Below are positions 7,922 to 15,945 of a stretch of 39,743 bases of DNA, in pieces. Each line of letters starts with the position of its first letter. The first letter of the stretch is position 1. Made by a program: the position numbers and the translations under genes. Source of the DNA: Dehalococcoidia bacterium UBA2158 (GTDB lineage Bacteria; Chloroflexota; Dehalococcoidia; Lucifugimonadales; UBA3495); assembly GCA_002328185.1 (NCBI GenBank), contig DCWQ01000038.1, positions 1 through 39,743 of the forward strand, written 5' to 3'. The notes beneath the pieces were generated by a model, which searched no databases, was not told where the DNA came from, and saw nothing but the letters and a program-made list of their open reading frames with translations.

Positions 7922-9193
7922 CTAGATAGCGCCCGACTTCTTCAGCCCTTCCAGCTCAGTTTTGGAGAGTCCCACCTCGCCACCCAAGACTTCGTCGTTA
8001 TGCTCGCCTATAAGGGGCGCTCGCCGGGAGATGCGCCAGGGTGACGCATTGTAGATGGCAGCGGGGCCGGGGTAGGTGAATTCTTTTCCCAACTCGGGAT
8101 GTTCCACAGGCACGAAGAATTCACGGTCTTCCAGGTGCGGGTCGCCGACGATTTCGCCCATGGTGCGGATGGCGCCCCAGGGGAAGTTTCTTTCCTGTCC
8201 GCCCTCGTAAGCCTCAACCAACGGCATATTGGCGAAGAAATTCTTCAGCACATCGGCGAAGTGCTGTCCGCTTTCCTCGATGACGGCCGGGTCCTGATAC
8301 TTCTCGTCCAGTAGGTCCTGGGCCAGGCCATGCTCGTCCATCCACTCGGCCAGAACTTTGATCCTTGCCCCGTTGAGGTTGCTTCCCGAACGGGTGGTAT
8401 TGATAAAGCCGCCGTCGTGGGTGGCGTGTTGTATGCCGGGGGACATGTCGGCGGAGGCGTGCCTGCCGGTGTGCCGGCGCACCACCTCTCCCGTGGACAG
8501 ATAAATTGCTATCGCCCCTTCAGTCGTCAGGGAACAGGCCTCGTGGGCCGAGACGTCGATGTGCTGGCCCTCACCCGTGAAGTCCCGGTGGTAAAGGGCT
8601 CCCATGATGCCGATGTAGGCGTAATGGCTGGCGATGTGCCAGGCGTTGCCGCCGCCGGGTGCGATGGGTGGCGCATCAGGCACGTCTTCTACGTCATATC
8701 CTGAGGATGCCATCTGCCCGCCGGCCGCCAGATGCAGCAGGTCGGATGTCTGATAATCGCGCCAAGGTCCGTCCTGTCCGAAGGGAGTGACGGAGCACAT
8801 GATGAGACCGGGGTTATCGGCTGAGAGCGATTCGTAGCCCAGACCCAGCTCAGGCAGGTAGCCAGCCGGAAAACTTTCCAGGACTAGCCCAGCGGTGGCG
8901 GCAAGCTTGCGGAAGACCTCTTGGCCTTCGGGCTTGGCGATATCGAGGGTCACTCCCCGTTTGGACGTGTTGTAGTGCCAGAAATGGAGGCTACGCTCGG
9001 GGCCGGGCTGGTCGTCCAGGAAGGGACCCAGCTTGCGGGTCTCCTGACCGCCGGGCGGTTCAATCTTGATCACGTCTGCGCCCAGATCGGCCATCAGCTT
9101 CCCGCACCATTGGGCGTGCTCACCGGTTAATTCCAGCACCCGCAATCCGGCCAAAGGGCCCGGCATCTCGTTGGCTGGTCCGTTGGCGGTCAT
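7922..9193 (-). CDS. Family III CoA-transferase (CaiB/BaiF), type-A partner of pair 1
   Basis: This 423-residue protein is a family III CoA-transferase, moving CoA between carboxylic acids through an aspartyl-CoA anhydride. The N-terminal signature is GLRVLELTGEHAQWCGKLMADLG, here seen at residues 16-38. It is followed by VIKIEPPGG, LGPFLDDQPGPERS and NTSKRGVTLDI, the layout I call type A in this window. The catalytic Asp is D213 in GQHIDVSAHEA. The gene overlaps the upstream type-B CoA-transferase by 4 nt (ATGA at 9190-9193), which implies translational coupling and probably a heteromeric enzyme. C-terminal PLIGEHNDEVLG is the family's usual tail motif. The substrate is not predictable from sequence. 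Confidence 0.93.
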   Translation of the reverse strand: MTANGPANEMPGPLAGLRVLELTGEHAQWCGKLMADLGADVIKIEPPGGQETRKLGPFLDDQPGPERSLHFWHYNTSKRGVTLDIAKPEGQEVFRKLAATAGLVLESFPAGYLPELGLGYESLSADNPGLIMCSVTPFGQDGPWRDYQTSDLLHLAAGGQMASSGYDVEDVPDAPPIAPGGGNAWHIASHYAYIGIMGALYHRDFTGEGQHIDVSAHEACSLTTEGAIAIYLSTGEVVRRHTGRHASADMSPGIQHATHDGGFINTTRSGSNLNGARIKVLAEWMDEHGLAQDLLDEKYQDPAVIEESGQHFADVLKNFFANMPLVEAYEGGQERNFPWGAIRTMGEIVGDPHLEDREFFVPVEHPELGKEFTYPGPAAIYNASPWRISRRAPLIGEHNDEVLGGEVGLSKTELEGLKKSGAI

Positions 9194-10563
9194 CGTTTAG
9201 CCTCTTCGTCGATGGATTGTTGGACGTAGTCGAACTTGGGGATCTTTTCCGGCCAGTAGACGCCGTCTTCATACCCTTGGAGCAGTTCTTCGCTGCTGAC
9301 TCCCAAAAGCTCGCCCATGATCTTAGTGGTGTGCTGCCCGATCATCGGCGGTGGGCCTTTGACCGCGATCTTGTTGCCGTCCAGCCGAAAGGGCGCGCCC
9401 TGGAATTTCCAGTCGCCCAGCATGGGATGATTCACCTTGGTGAACATGCCCCGATACCTGAGTTGTGGGTCGTTCTCCACCCTGTCTTCAGAGCTTTGCA
9501 CCGGCATGGCCCGGACGCCGGCGGCCTGGCATTTTTCGGCCAGCTCGTACTTGCCCAGTGTGACGGTCCACTTCTCGATTCCCTTATCCATCTCGTCTTG
9601 GTGCTCGAGGCGGCCTTCCAGGGTCTTGAATCTGCCGTCTTTGGCCCAATCAGGGCTGCCGGTCACGCTAACTAGATTCGACCATTCTTCGTCGGACAAG
9701 CAGGCGATCACGCACCAATCGTTGTAGCCGCCGCCCAGAGTGCGGAAGGCGTTGTGAGGCGCTGCGATAGGTCCACGGTAGTTATGTACCACAGGCGCAC
9801 CGGGCCAGACGGTGCGGTTGCCGGGGGGATAACCTTCGCGCCGAGACTGCCGGCCATTGACCGTCTTGTCCAGAAAGGCAGTGCCCGTGAGCGTGATGCC
9901 GGTAATCATCTGGGATAGATCAACGTGCTGCCCTTGGCCAGTGTGGTTCCGGTGGCGGAGAGCGGTCAGGACGCACATCGCGCCGTACATGCCGCCGGTG
10001 TCGTCAAGGTAAGACCAGCCCCAGCCGGCGGGCGGTTTTCCGGGCAGGCCTGACTGGTGGGTGAGCCCAGATAGCGCCTGTGCTGCGGGGCCCATAGTGC
10101 CGAAGTAGTGCTGGCGTCCGGTCTGGCCAAATCCGGCCATGGACACGTAGACGACGTCGGGACATAGATTTCTCAGTTCGTCGTAGCCAAGACCCCAGCG
10201 ACTCATGATTCGAGAGCTGAAATTCTCGATGACCACGTCGGAGACCGAGATCAGGCTCTTGATGGCCTCAAGGCCTTTGGGATGACGGACGTTGACAGAA
10301 ATGCCCAGTTTTCCGGCGTTGGTGTCGGCGAATTGGCCGGTGGAGTTGGGACCAGGAGTCACGCCGGGGGGCACAGTGAACCGGTTCTGCCGAAGCATAT
10401 CCATGTTTTCCGGCCATTCAACCTTGATCACTTCAGCGCCGAGAGTAGCCAGCCAGCGCGCCGCCCAAGGACCGGCGCGCACCCAGGTGAAGTCCACGAC
10501 GCGGACTCCCTCTAACGGTTTATCTTTGAGGCGTTTGGAGGCGTTGTTTCCGTTCGGCTGCAT
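9190..10563 (-). CDS. Family III CoA-transferase (CaiB/BaiF), type-B partner of pair 1
   Basis: At 457 residues this is slightly longer than the family norm of about 400. The N-terminus reads GVRVVDFTWVRAGPWAARWL, then LGAEVIKVEWPENMDMLR and NAGKLGISVNV. This is type B, distinct from its neighbour. The catalytic Asp is D215 in GQGQHVDLS. PPMIGQHTTKIMGELLG closes the core. It is first in a 4-nt overlapping pair. A small HAD gene ends 30 nt upstream and may be co-transcribed. Known heteromeric family III enzymes are SmtAB (succinyl-CoA:malate) and BbsEF (succinyl-CoA:benzylsuccinate); pair 1 fits that organisation. Confidence 0.93.
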   Translation of the reverse strand: MQPNGNNASKRLKDKPLEGVRVVDFTWVRAGPWAARWLATLGAEVIKVEWPENMDMLRQNRFTVPPGVTPGPNSTGQFADTNAGKLGISVNVRHPKGLEAIKSLISVSDVVIENFSSRIMSRWGLGYDELRNLCPDVVYVSMAGFGQTGRQHYFGTMGPAAQALSGLTHQSGLPGKPPAGWGWSYLDDTGGMYGAMCVLTALRHRNHTGQGQHVDLSQMITGITLTGTAFLDKTVNGRQSRREGYPPGNRTVWPGAPVVHNYRGPIAAPHNAFRTLGGGYNDWCVIACLSDEEWSNLVSVTGSPDWAKDGRFKTLEGRLEHQDEMDKGIEKWTVTLGKYELAEKCQAAGVRAMPVQSSEDRVENDPQLRYRGMFTKVNHPMLGDWKFQGAPFRLDGNKIAVKGPPPMIGQHTTKIMGELLGVSSEELLQGYEDGVYWPEKIPKFDYVQQSIDEEAKR

Positions 10564-10593
10564 CGTTATCCATTCAACTCTTAGTGGAATACC

Positions 10594-10941
10594 TTACACG
10601 GAGAGCCATGGCTCTGTTACGGCTTCGTCAGGCCAAAAGAACTCGAAGCCGGCTGCCAGGGCGTACTGTCGGTCCAGGTCTTCCCGGTCACCTATGTGGT
10701 AGTAGATGTCAGCCTCAAACTCGGCTTTCACGTCTGGTAGTTGGTGCTTCGAGACGGCGAAGTCGTAGGCGATGCCATGCTTCTCCCAGATGGCTCGCTG
10801 TCCGCTGATGGGACGATCTGAGCAACTGCCGACCAAGATCCCTGCCTCTTGAGTTTTCCTCACAAGCTCCATGGTCAGAACGCCGGGCGGATCGCCCACT
10901 TCCAATGTCCCGTCTATATCAAAGCTAATCAGTATGACCAA
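10594..10941 (-). CDS. Small HAD-superfamily hydrolase
   Basis: With start at TTG 10941 the protein has 115 residues. AAGGAG lies 12 nt upstream of this TTG. An upstream TTG at 10986 would give 130 residues but has no clear ribosome-binding site and adds a charged, non-conserved tail. HAD motif I is FDIDGT, with D8 and D10 as nucleophile and acid/base. A Ser in GSCSDRP is motif II, a Lys in VSKHQLPDVK may be motif III, and IGDREDLD is the acidic motif IV. There is only a minimal cap, so this is a small phosphatase-like HAD of unknown substrate. It is sandwiched between the thiolase gene and CoA-transferase pair 1. Confidence 0.75.
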   Translation of the reverse strand: MVILISFDIDGTLEVGDPPGVLTMELVRKTQEAGILVGSCSDRPISGQRAIWEKHGIAYDFAVSKHQLPDVKAEFEADIYYHIGDREDLDRQYALAAGFEFFWPDEAVTEPWLSV

Positions 10942-11024
10942 GTGTTTTCTTTTCTCCTTATGCTGGGGGCATTGCGTCCGCTCCAATCCAAAGCGTCTTG
11001 GCCGCTAGTGTGTGCCCTCATCCT

Positions 11025-11053
11025 ATCCTTCTCCCATGCGTGAGAGAAGGGAT
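11025..11053. repeat. Imperfect inverted repeat, possible terminator or REP-like element
   Basis: ATCCTTCTC at 11025-11033 and GAGAGAAGGGAT at 11042-11053 form an imperfect hairpin around a short CATGCG loop. It lies 22 nt beyond the stop of the thiolase-like gene (minus strand) and just before the HAD gene. It has no clean run of T residues, so it may be an attenuator or a dispersed repeat rather than a classic terminator. Confidence 0.35.
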
Positions 11054-11075
11054 TTTGTGCTCATTTTCATTGAGC

Positions 11076-12407
11076 CTAATCGGGAGACGCGCTCCACACT
11101 GTGAAGTTGCCGCCCATGGGCATGGGTCCGCCGGATACGCCGATCTCGGGTTTCACTCCGGTGATTGCCCGAGCCCCGGCCCTGCCCTGTATCTGCTGGA
11201 TGCAGTCGGTGTGCATCCAGAACCGGCTGCGGCCACTGCCTATGTTTCCACCGCTGGGCAGCACCGGGTTGGGCCCCTCGATGCTGATGTCGGTCTGATA
11301 GAAGTCCAGTGCGTCCCCGTTCTGCATCCCGCGGAAGCGGAGGCCCTCCAGATGGAACTGATGGAACAGGGCGAAGCCGTCGTACATATTCTCAAAGGAA
11401 AGGTCGGCGGCGGTGATGCCGGCGCCCTCATATATCTTCCGGCCGGTCTCCGCGGTCTCTTTCTCGACCTCATCCAAGGTGGGCAGAACGCTCCGTTGTG
11501 CGCCTCTGCTGGATGCATGGTTAAGGATGTAGACCGGCTTCTGCTTCATGTCCTTGGCCCGCTCAGCCGTGGTGAAGAGATAGGCGCCGGACACCATGAT
11601 CGGAATGTCGTTGTCGAAGAGGTTTGCCGGCTTGGCTATCCACCTGGCGTTTACGTAGTCCTCTTCTGTCAATTGCTCAGGCCGGTGCTGGGCCCAATAT
11701 CCCTCGGGGAAAAGCAGACCGTTGCGCCTTGAGTTAGACATGAACGGGGCCATCATGTCATGGGACTTGCCATACTTGCGGCAATACTCAGCAAATTGAA
11801 GGGCCGTGCCGTAGGAGCCCGGAGCGCCCCAAAGGGTCCGCCCAGGGGTATTTACGAATGTGCCGGGGACGGTTTCGGAAGCGCTGATTCCAGCCTGGTT
11901 GTACCGTCCTTCCAGGTTGTGCCAACTCTTTAGCACCAAACAGGTGTGGGTCCGGCCCTCGCCGACTGCCTGGGCAGCGACGACGATGGCGTGGGACATG
12001 CAACCCATGCCGTACATGGTGAACTTGACGTTGGACAGTTCAGGCACGTTCTTCAGGATCCACTCGGCGCTCAGTTTGGCGATGCCGTCCAATGGGTCGT
12101 CGGTCTGGTTGTAGGCGTTGACCACATCTATGGGTATCTCTTGGCCTTCGGGCCAGTGAGCGCCGGTGGTGGTCACGGGGTCAAGGACCAGTCCGTCGAT
12201 GTCGGCTGGGTCGACGCCGGCATCTGCGATGGCTTGGCGCAGTGCGAAGATGCTGTTGGCGCCCATGGTATTTTCCGCGGTGCCGTCCCAACGTCGAGTG
12301 GTCGGAGAATGCCCGATGCCGACGGCGGCCACCTTCCCTTTGTGTTCCCACACTCCCAGGCCTTCAGTTGTTCGGTACATTGAGGCTGGAGCATTTTCGG
12401 TTGGCAT
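11076..12407 (-). CDS. Thiolase-superfamily protein, lipid-transfer-protein/Ltp2-like, partner of DUF35
   Basis: This 443-residue protein has a thiolase-like fold: VAAVGIGHSPTT near 27-38, 'ADAGVDPADIDGLVLDP' near 65-81, and a middle block MYGMGCMSHAIVVAAQAVGEG where thiolases carry their nucleophile. The C-terminus has GGNIGSGRSRFWMHTDCIQQIQG in place of the thiolase His block and ends with MPMGGNFTVWS. Proteins of this type, encoded beside a DUF35 protein, include the steroid side-chain aldolase Ltp2 and 'lipid-transfer' thiolases. They often do retro-aldol or acyl-transfer chemistry on CoA esters. AAGGAG is 6 nt from ATG 12407. The DUF35 gene lies 67 nt upstream on the same strand. Whether it is a true thiolase is open. 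Confidence 0.85.
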   Translation of the reverse strand: MPTENAPASMYRTTEGLGVWEHKGKVAAVGIGHSPTTRRWDGTAENTMGANSIFALRQAIADAGVDPADIDGLVLDPVTTTGAHWPEGQEIPIDVVNAYNQTDDPLDGIAKLSAEWILKNVPELSNVKFTMYGMGCMSHAIVVAAQAVGEGRTHTCLVLKSWHNLEGRYNQAGISASETVPGTFVNTPGRTLWGAPGSYGTALQFAEYCRKYGKSHDMMAPFMSNSRRNGLLFPEGYWAQHRPEQLTEEDYVNARWIAKPANLFDNDIPIMVSGAYLFTTAERAKDMKQKPVYILNHASSRGAQRSVLPTLDEVEKETAETGRKIYEGAGITAADLSFENMYDGFALFHQFHLEGLRFRGMQNGDALDFYQTDISIEGPNPVLPSGGNIGSGRSRFWMHTDCIQQIQGRAGARAITGVKPEIGVSGGPMPMGGNFTVWSASPD

Positions 12408-12474
12408 TGCTAACTCCTTAAGTCAGAGCTTGAGTTTCGAAATGATTGAAGGGGTTTTGATCGAAGGGGGTTTA

Positions 12475-12882
12475 TTAGGCGACCCGCCATTCTGGGACCT
12501 TCTGGCCGTTGGCGGTTTCCTCGAAGATCACTTCCACGGCGGCGCCCACGGGAACATCGTCTACCGGAGTCCCGGGGAGGTGGGAGTACATCTGGATACC
12601 TGGGTCATCGTCCAGTGTAATCACAGCCAGGTTGAACGGTTGGTCTTCCTGTAGCAGTCTCACCGGGCAGTCGTAGACCACACCGTAGTTGTAGATCTTG
12701 CCCTTCCCGCTCATCACTTTCCACTCAAGATTGTCCGCCGATTTGCATTGGCTGCAGGTTGCCAGCGGGGGGTTCTGGAGTCTATTACAGGAGCCACAGT
12801 TCTGTATCTCCAGACGGCCTTCGTTGGCAGCATCAAAGTGGGGTTTTGTCAGTTCGTCGGGCACCACGCCTTGCTTAACCAT
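12475..12882 (-). CDS. DUF35 OB-fold protein with zinc ribbon
   Basis: The 135-residue protein has an N-terminal rubredoxin-like zinc ribbon, with C29-x2-C32 and C43-x2-C46 in CGSCNRLQNPPLATCSQC. An OB-fold follows (YNYGVVYDCPVR..., IPVD-type turn, VGAAVEVIFEE). DUF35 proteins are small partners of thiolase-like enzymes such as HMG-CoA synthase/thiolase in archaea and ChsH2/Ltp2 in actinobacteria, where they help bind the CoA ester. The adjacent thiolase-like gene is the expected partner. A GGTAGGA sequence just upstream supports ATG 12882. Confidence 0.9.
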   Translation of the reverse strand: MVKQGVVPDELTKPHFDAANEGRLEIQNCGSCNRLQNPPLATCSQCKSADNLEWKVMSGKGKIYNYGVVYDCPVRLLQEDQPFNLAVITLDDDPGIQMYSHLPGTPVDDVPVGAAVEVIFEETANGQKVPEWRVA

Positions 12883-12904
12883 ATTTCCTACCTACCCATA
12901 TTTC

Positions 12905-12918
12905 CCGCTGATCAGCGG
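12905..12918. promoter_or_regulatory. 14-bp perfect palindrome upstream of the DUF35-thiolase genes
   Basis: CCGCTGATCAGCGG is a perfect dyad centred about 30 nt upstream of the DUF35 start codon. It is placed where a repressor or activator dimer could control the leader or promoter of the minus-strand operon. No transcription factor gene is adjacent. It could also be a small RNA hairpin in the 5' leader. Confidence 0.3.
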
Positions 12919-13167
12919 AAGTCTATCAAGCGTAATCAATCGCGAAGTTATTCGCCGGCTCAACAATATTCATATTTCGTCAATATGTCAAAATGTATGG
13001 GTAAAAGTCCTCAATTTTTGAGCGCATCCCGCGACTGGCGAGTCCCCGTTAGTAGTCGAAGATCCCGAAGGTCCAGTAGGATAGCTCCGGTGACACCGTC
13101 TCGCAGCTCTCCAAAGTCAGGTCTCTCCGAAGGCGCGGCTAAGATAGGCATTGGTATCTGCGAGGCG

Positions 13168-14319
13168 CTAAGCGCTTTTCTCCGCCAAGTCCTTGATCCC
13201 TTGCAGGTTCCGCAACATGTTGCCCTTGTGATGTTCACTTCGGCTGGCTAGGATCTGGCCTGCCTGATCGGGGTTTTCGACCATGGCGGTACCGGTGGCC
13301 GACAGGCGCTGCCCAAGGATGAACCGTTGGCGCAGTCTGGTCCCGCCGGGTATTTTCTCAAGCTCAAACCGCCATTTGGCGCTGGGCTGGTCGCGATCAT
13401 TGACGTTCCAGGCGAAGACTCGGGGCTCGTTACACTCCACGACGTATGACGTGGTCTCCCATTTCCGGTCCACATCTGTGCGCTCGTTCCTGCCCTGGAA
13501 TGATGCTCCTACCTCTGGTCCGTCGGAATCGATCCAATCGGCGCCTTGGAATTCACTGCTGAACCGTGCCGGGGTGTTGATGTCGCTGGCTAGCTCCCAG
13601 ACGCGCTCGGGCGTGGCTGCGATGTCGACCTCAACCGTCACGCCAGGCCCGGCGGCGATAAGATCCTCGGTTTCAGCCGGGTCTTCTTTCGTATAACCCC
13701 AGTGGTCGAACCAAACAATCTCCGAAGCCGGACGGCGGGACGCGGGTTTGAAGTCGGTGCCGATGGTCCACGCCACGGGCAGCAGCACCACCTGAGTCAC
13801 GCCTTCGGGTATTCCCAGTATCTCGGCGAATTCCTTGGCTTTCCCGAGGTGCAGAGTGGTCCAAGACGAGCCCAGCCCCCTGGATCTCAGCGCTAGACAA
13901 AAACTCCAGGCAGATTGGATCACAGAGTCGAATAATCCAGGCTTGCCACTGCCGTCATGTTCACCCCAGATCGTGGCGATCACGAGCACCGGCACCCGGT
14001 CCAAATTGGCGGCCAGATGGGCTGCGGAATCCATGACGCCCTGCATAGGATGGCTTGTCCCTCTGTGTTCCTTGGCCCGTTCGATGATGCCGTTTCCGCC
14101 GGCAGTACGATACAGGTCCGCAAGCTGTTTCTTGATCGATCGATCTCGGATCACCAACCACCTGCGGCTGGAGATGCCTGCTCCGGTGGGCGCTTGTTCG
14201 GCCAACTCGATACAGCGCAAAAGCAGCTCGTCGGGCACATTGCGCTCCAGGTCTAGACGACGGCGCACCGCACGCGTCGTGCTCAGAAGTTTATCTGTTT
14301 GTTCAACGTCGAAGGACAT
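13168..14319 (-). CDS. Nitroreductase domain fused to SRPBCC (polyketide cyclase-like) domain
   Basis: This 383-residue protein joins two domains. Residues about 10-207 are a nitroreductase-family flavoprotein: TTRAVRRRLDLERNVPDELLLRCIE, then EQAPTGAGISSRRWLVIRD, and RGLGSSWTTLHLGK near 147-160. Residues about 228-375 are an SRPBCC domain: VTVEVDIAATPERVWELASDI, then W-rich strands and a C-terminal helix SEHHKGNMLRNLQGIKDLAE. Nitroreductases use FMN and NAD(P)H on nitro, quinone or related groups. SRPBCC domains form deep hydrophobic ligand pockets. The fusion suggests one bulky hydrophobic substrate handled by both parts (inference). No frameshift joins them; the linker is short. The gene is monocistronic and divergent from the second DUF1800 cassette. 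Confidence 0.87.
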   Translation of the reverse strand: MSFDVEQTDKLLSTTRAVRRRLDLERNVPDELLLRCIELAEQAPTGAGISSRRWLVIRDRSIKKQLADLYRTAGGNGIIERAKEHRGTSHPMQGVMDSAAHLAANLDRVPVLVIATIWGEHDGSGKPGLFDSVIQSAWSFCLALRSRGLGSSWTTLHLGKAKEFAEILGIPEGVTQVVLLPVAWTIGTDFKPASRRPASEIVWFDHWGYTKEDPAETEDLIAAGPGVTVEVDIAATPERVWELASDINTPARFSSEFQGADWIDSDGPEVGASFQGRNERTDVDRKWETTSYVVECNEPRVFAWNVNDRDQPSAKWRFELEKIPGGTRLRQRFILGQRLSATGTAMVENPDQAGQILASRSEHHKGNMLRNLQGIKDLAEKSA

Positions 14320-14406
14320 CAGTAACCTCGCTGTCTATTCTGTCTGTCTGTTCTATTAGAAGCTGGCCGCACGTAGCATATCAGCCTGGCATGCGCTCTG
14401 CTTCCA

Positions 14407-14435
14407 TTGACACTTGTATCCTCCAAACTTACGAT
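14407..14435 (+). promoter_or_regulatory. Strong sigma70-type promoter for the second DUF1800/DUF1501/NHL cassette
   Basis: TTGACA at 14407-14412 is a perfect -35 box, and TACGAT at 14430-14435 is a 4-of-6 match to -10, with the ideal spacing of 17 nt. The start of transcription would be near 14442, about 78 nt before ATG 14520. The promoter lies inside the longest open frame that could be drawn for this DUF1800 gene (from 14391), which argues that translation begins at 14520. Confidence 0.6.
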
Positions 14436-14519
14436 ATCATTGAACGGGCAGATGCCTCTTTATGGATTCTTGCGGCCAGCCTGGCCGTTTCTATAGTTCC
14501 GATAATCGGAGTTTCGTGC

Positions 14520-15923
14520 ATGCCCTACCAGGAAGACATCGCTTTGCTGGCCCATCTGATGCGCCGCGCCGGATTCGGCGAGCCCAGAGGGGACCTGGAC
14601 GCCCGCGTCGCCATGGGCTATGAGGCCGTGGTTGAAGAGCTGCTGCACCCGGAAGAGCAGCCGGCCATCAACGAAGAGCTCATGTACCGCGTCCTCCCCG
14701 GCTATGAGGGCGCGTTGGGGCCGCCCATCAACCAGGCCGACTGGGTGTACCGGATGGTCAACACCAAGCGGCCGCTGGAAGAGAAGATGGCGCTGTTCTG
14801 GCACCAGATGTTCGCCACCAGCAACTCGAAGGTAGACAACCCGCCGGAGCTAACCCGCCAGATCGCCATGTTCCGCGAGCACGGTCTAGGCAGCTACCGC
14901 GACCTGTTGGTGGAGCTGGCCAAGTCGCCCGCCATGATCTTCTGGCTGGACAACCACGGCAACCATGACGGCGCCATCAACGAGAACTGGGGCCGGGAGT
15001 TGTTGGAACTGTTCTCCTTGGGAGTGGGTAACTACACCGAAGAAGACATCCGGAACGCGGCCAGGGCCTTCACCGGCTGGTCCATCGCTCCCAAGATACC
15101 GCGCAACCCGATCGGGCGTTTCTACTGGAACTTCGAGTACAAACCCGAAGACCACGACGAAGAAGAAAAGACGTTCTTGGGTCACACGGGAAACTTCAAC
15201 GGCGAAGACATCATGGCGATAATCGTGGACCAACCGGCCTCGCCCCGGTTCCTGGCCCGGCACCTCTACCGCTTCTTCGTGGCCGACGAGGTACAGGTGT
15301 CATCCTGGAACACCACGCCACCCATCGACCCCGAAGCCATTAAGATGCTGGTTGAAGCCCACGTTCAGTCAAACGGGGATATACGGTCCATCCTGCGCGT
15401 GTTGTTCAATTCGGACTTCTTCAAAAACTCCCAGTTCGCCCGGGTAAAGAGCCCGGCCGAACTGATCGTTGGCACGGTGCGGATGGCGGGCAGCCATAAT
15501 GGCTTCAAGCCGGGGTTCAACAACCTGGCCTTAGAGTGCGGCTGGCAGGGACAAGAGCTGCTGAACCCCCCCAGCGTCGAGGGATGGCAGACCGGCTCCG
15601 CGTGGATCGATGCCGGGGCCTTGATGCGCCGGGTGAATTTCGCCGCCGGGGTTCTGGGCGACATATCGTTACCCGGAGTGAAGATCATGATTGAGCGAGT
15701 CCGGTCGCAGGGCAATCTGTCACCGCAGGCATTGGTGGCTTCATGCCTCGATGCCATAGGGCCCTTGCAGGTCAGCGACGCGACTCTCCGTGAACTGCTG
15801 ACCCACGCCCTGAAGGGCGGGGACTTGGCTTGGGGAACGAGCGAAGAGACCAGTGTTTCAGAGGACAGGGTGGGCAAGATGCTGACCCTGATAGCGGCTT
15901 CAAGGGACTATCAGTTTGCTTAG
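14520..15923 (+). CDS. DUF1800 family protein (cassette copy 2)
   Basis: With ATG 14520 the protein has 467 residues, the same size as the copy at 3111-4529, and both begin about 10 residues before HL(L/M)RRAGFG. The frame is open back to 14391, but that stretch covers the promoter and has no paralogue match. GGAG sits 9 nt before ATG 14520. Conserved DUF1800 blocks include EEKMALFWHQMFAT, YRDLLVELAKSPAMIFWLDN, INENWGRELLELFSLGVGNY, RAFTGW and NPPSVEGWQTGSAWIDAGAL. There is no export signal from this start. DUF1501 follows after 22 nt. In the first cassette the order of these two genes is reversed. Confidence 0.92.
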   Translation: MPYQEDIALLAHLMRRAGFGEPRGDLDARVAMGYEAVVEELLHPEEQPAINEELMYRVLPGYEGALGPPINQADWVYRMVNTKRPLEEKMALFWHQMFATSNSKVDNPPELTRQIAMFREHGLGSYRDLLVELAKSPAMIFWLDNHGNHDGAINENWGRELLELFSLGVGNYTEEDIRNAARAFTGWSIAPKIPRNPIGRFYWNFEYKPEDHDEEEKTFLGHTGNFNGEDIMAIIVDQPASPRFLARHLYRFFVADEVQVSSWNTTPPIDPEAIKMLVEAHVQSNGDIRSILRVLFNSDFFKNSQFARVKSPAELIVGTVRMAGSHNGFKPGFNNLALECGWQGQELLNPPSVEGWQTGSAWIDAGALMRRVNFAAGVLGDISLPGVKIMIERVRSQGNLSPQALVASCLDAIGPLQVSDATLRELLTHALKGGDLAWGTSEETSVSEDRVGKMLTLIAASRDYQFA

Positions 15924-15945
15924 CAAAGCCAAGGAGAGAGGTTAA

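Noticed and set aside
12748..13251. Plus-strand frame of 167 codons over the DUF35 start and the gap before the nitroreductase gene
   Set aside because: No ribosome-binding site or family similarity; it overlaps DUF35 antisense. The gap itself shows only the palindrome.
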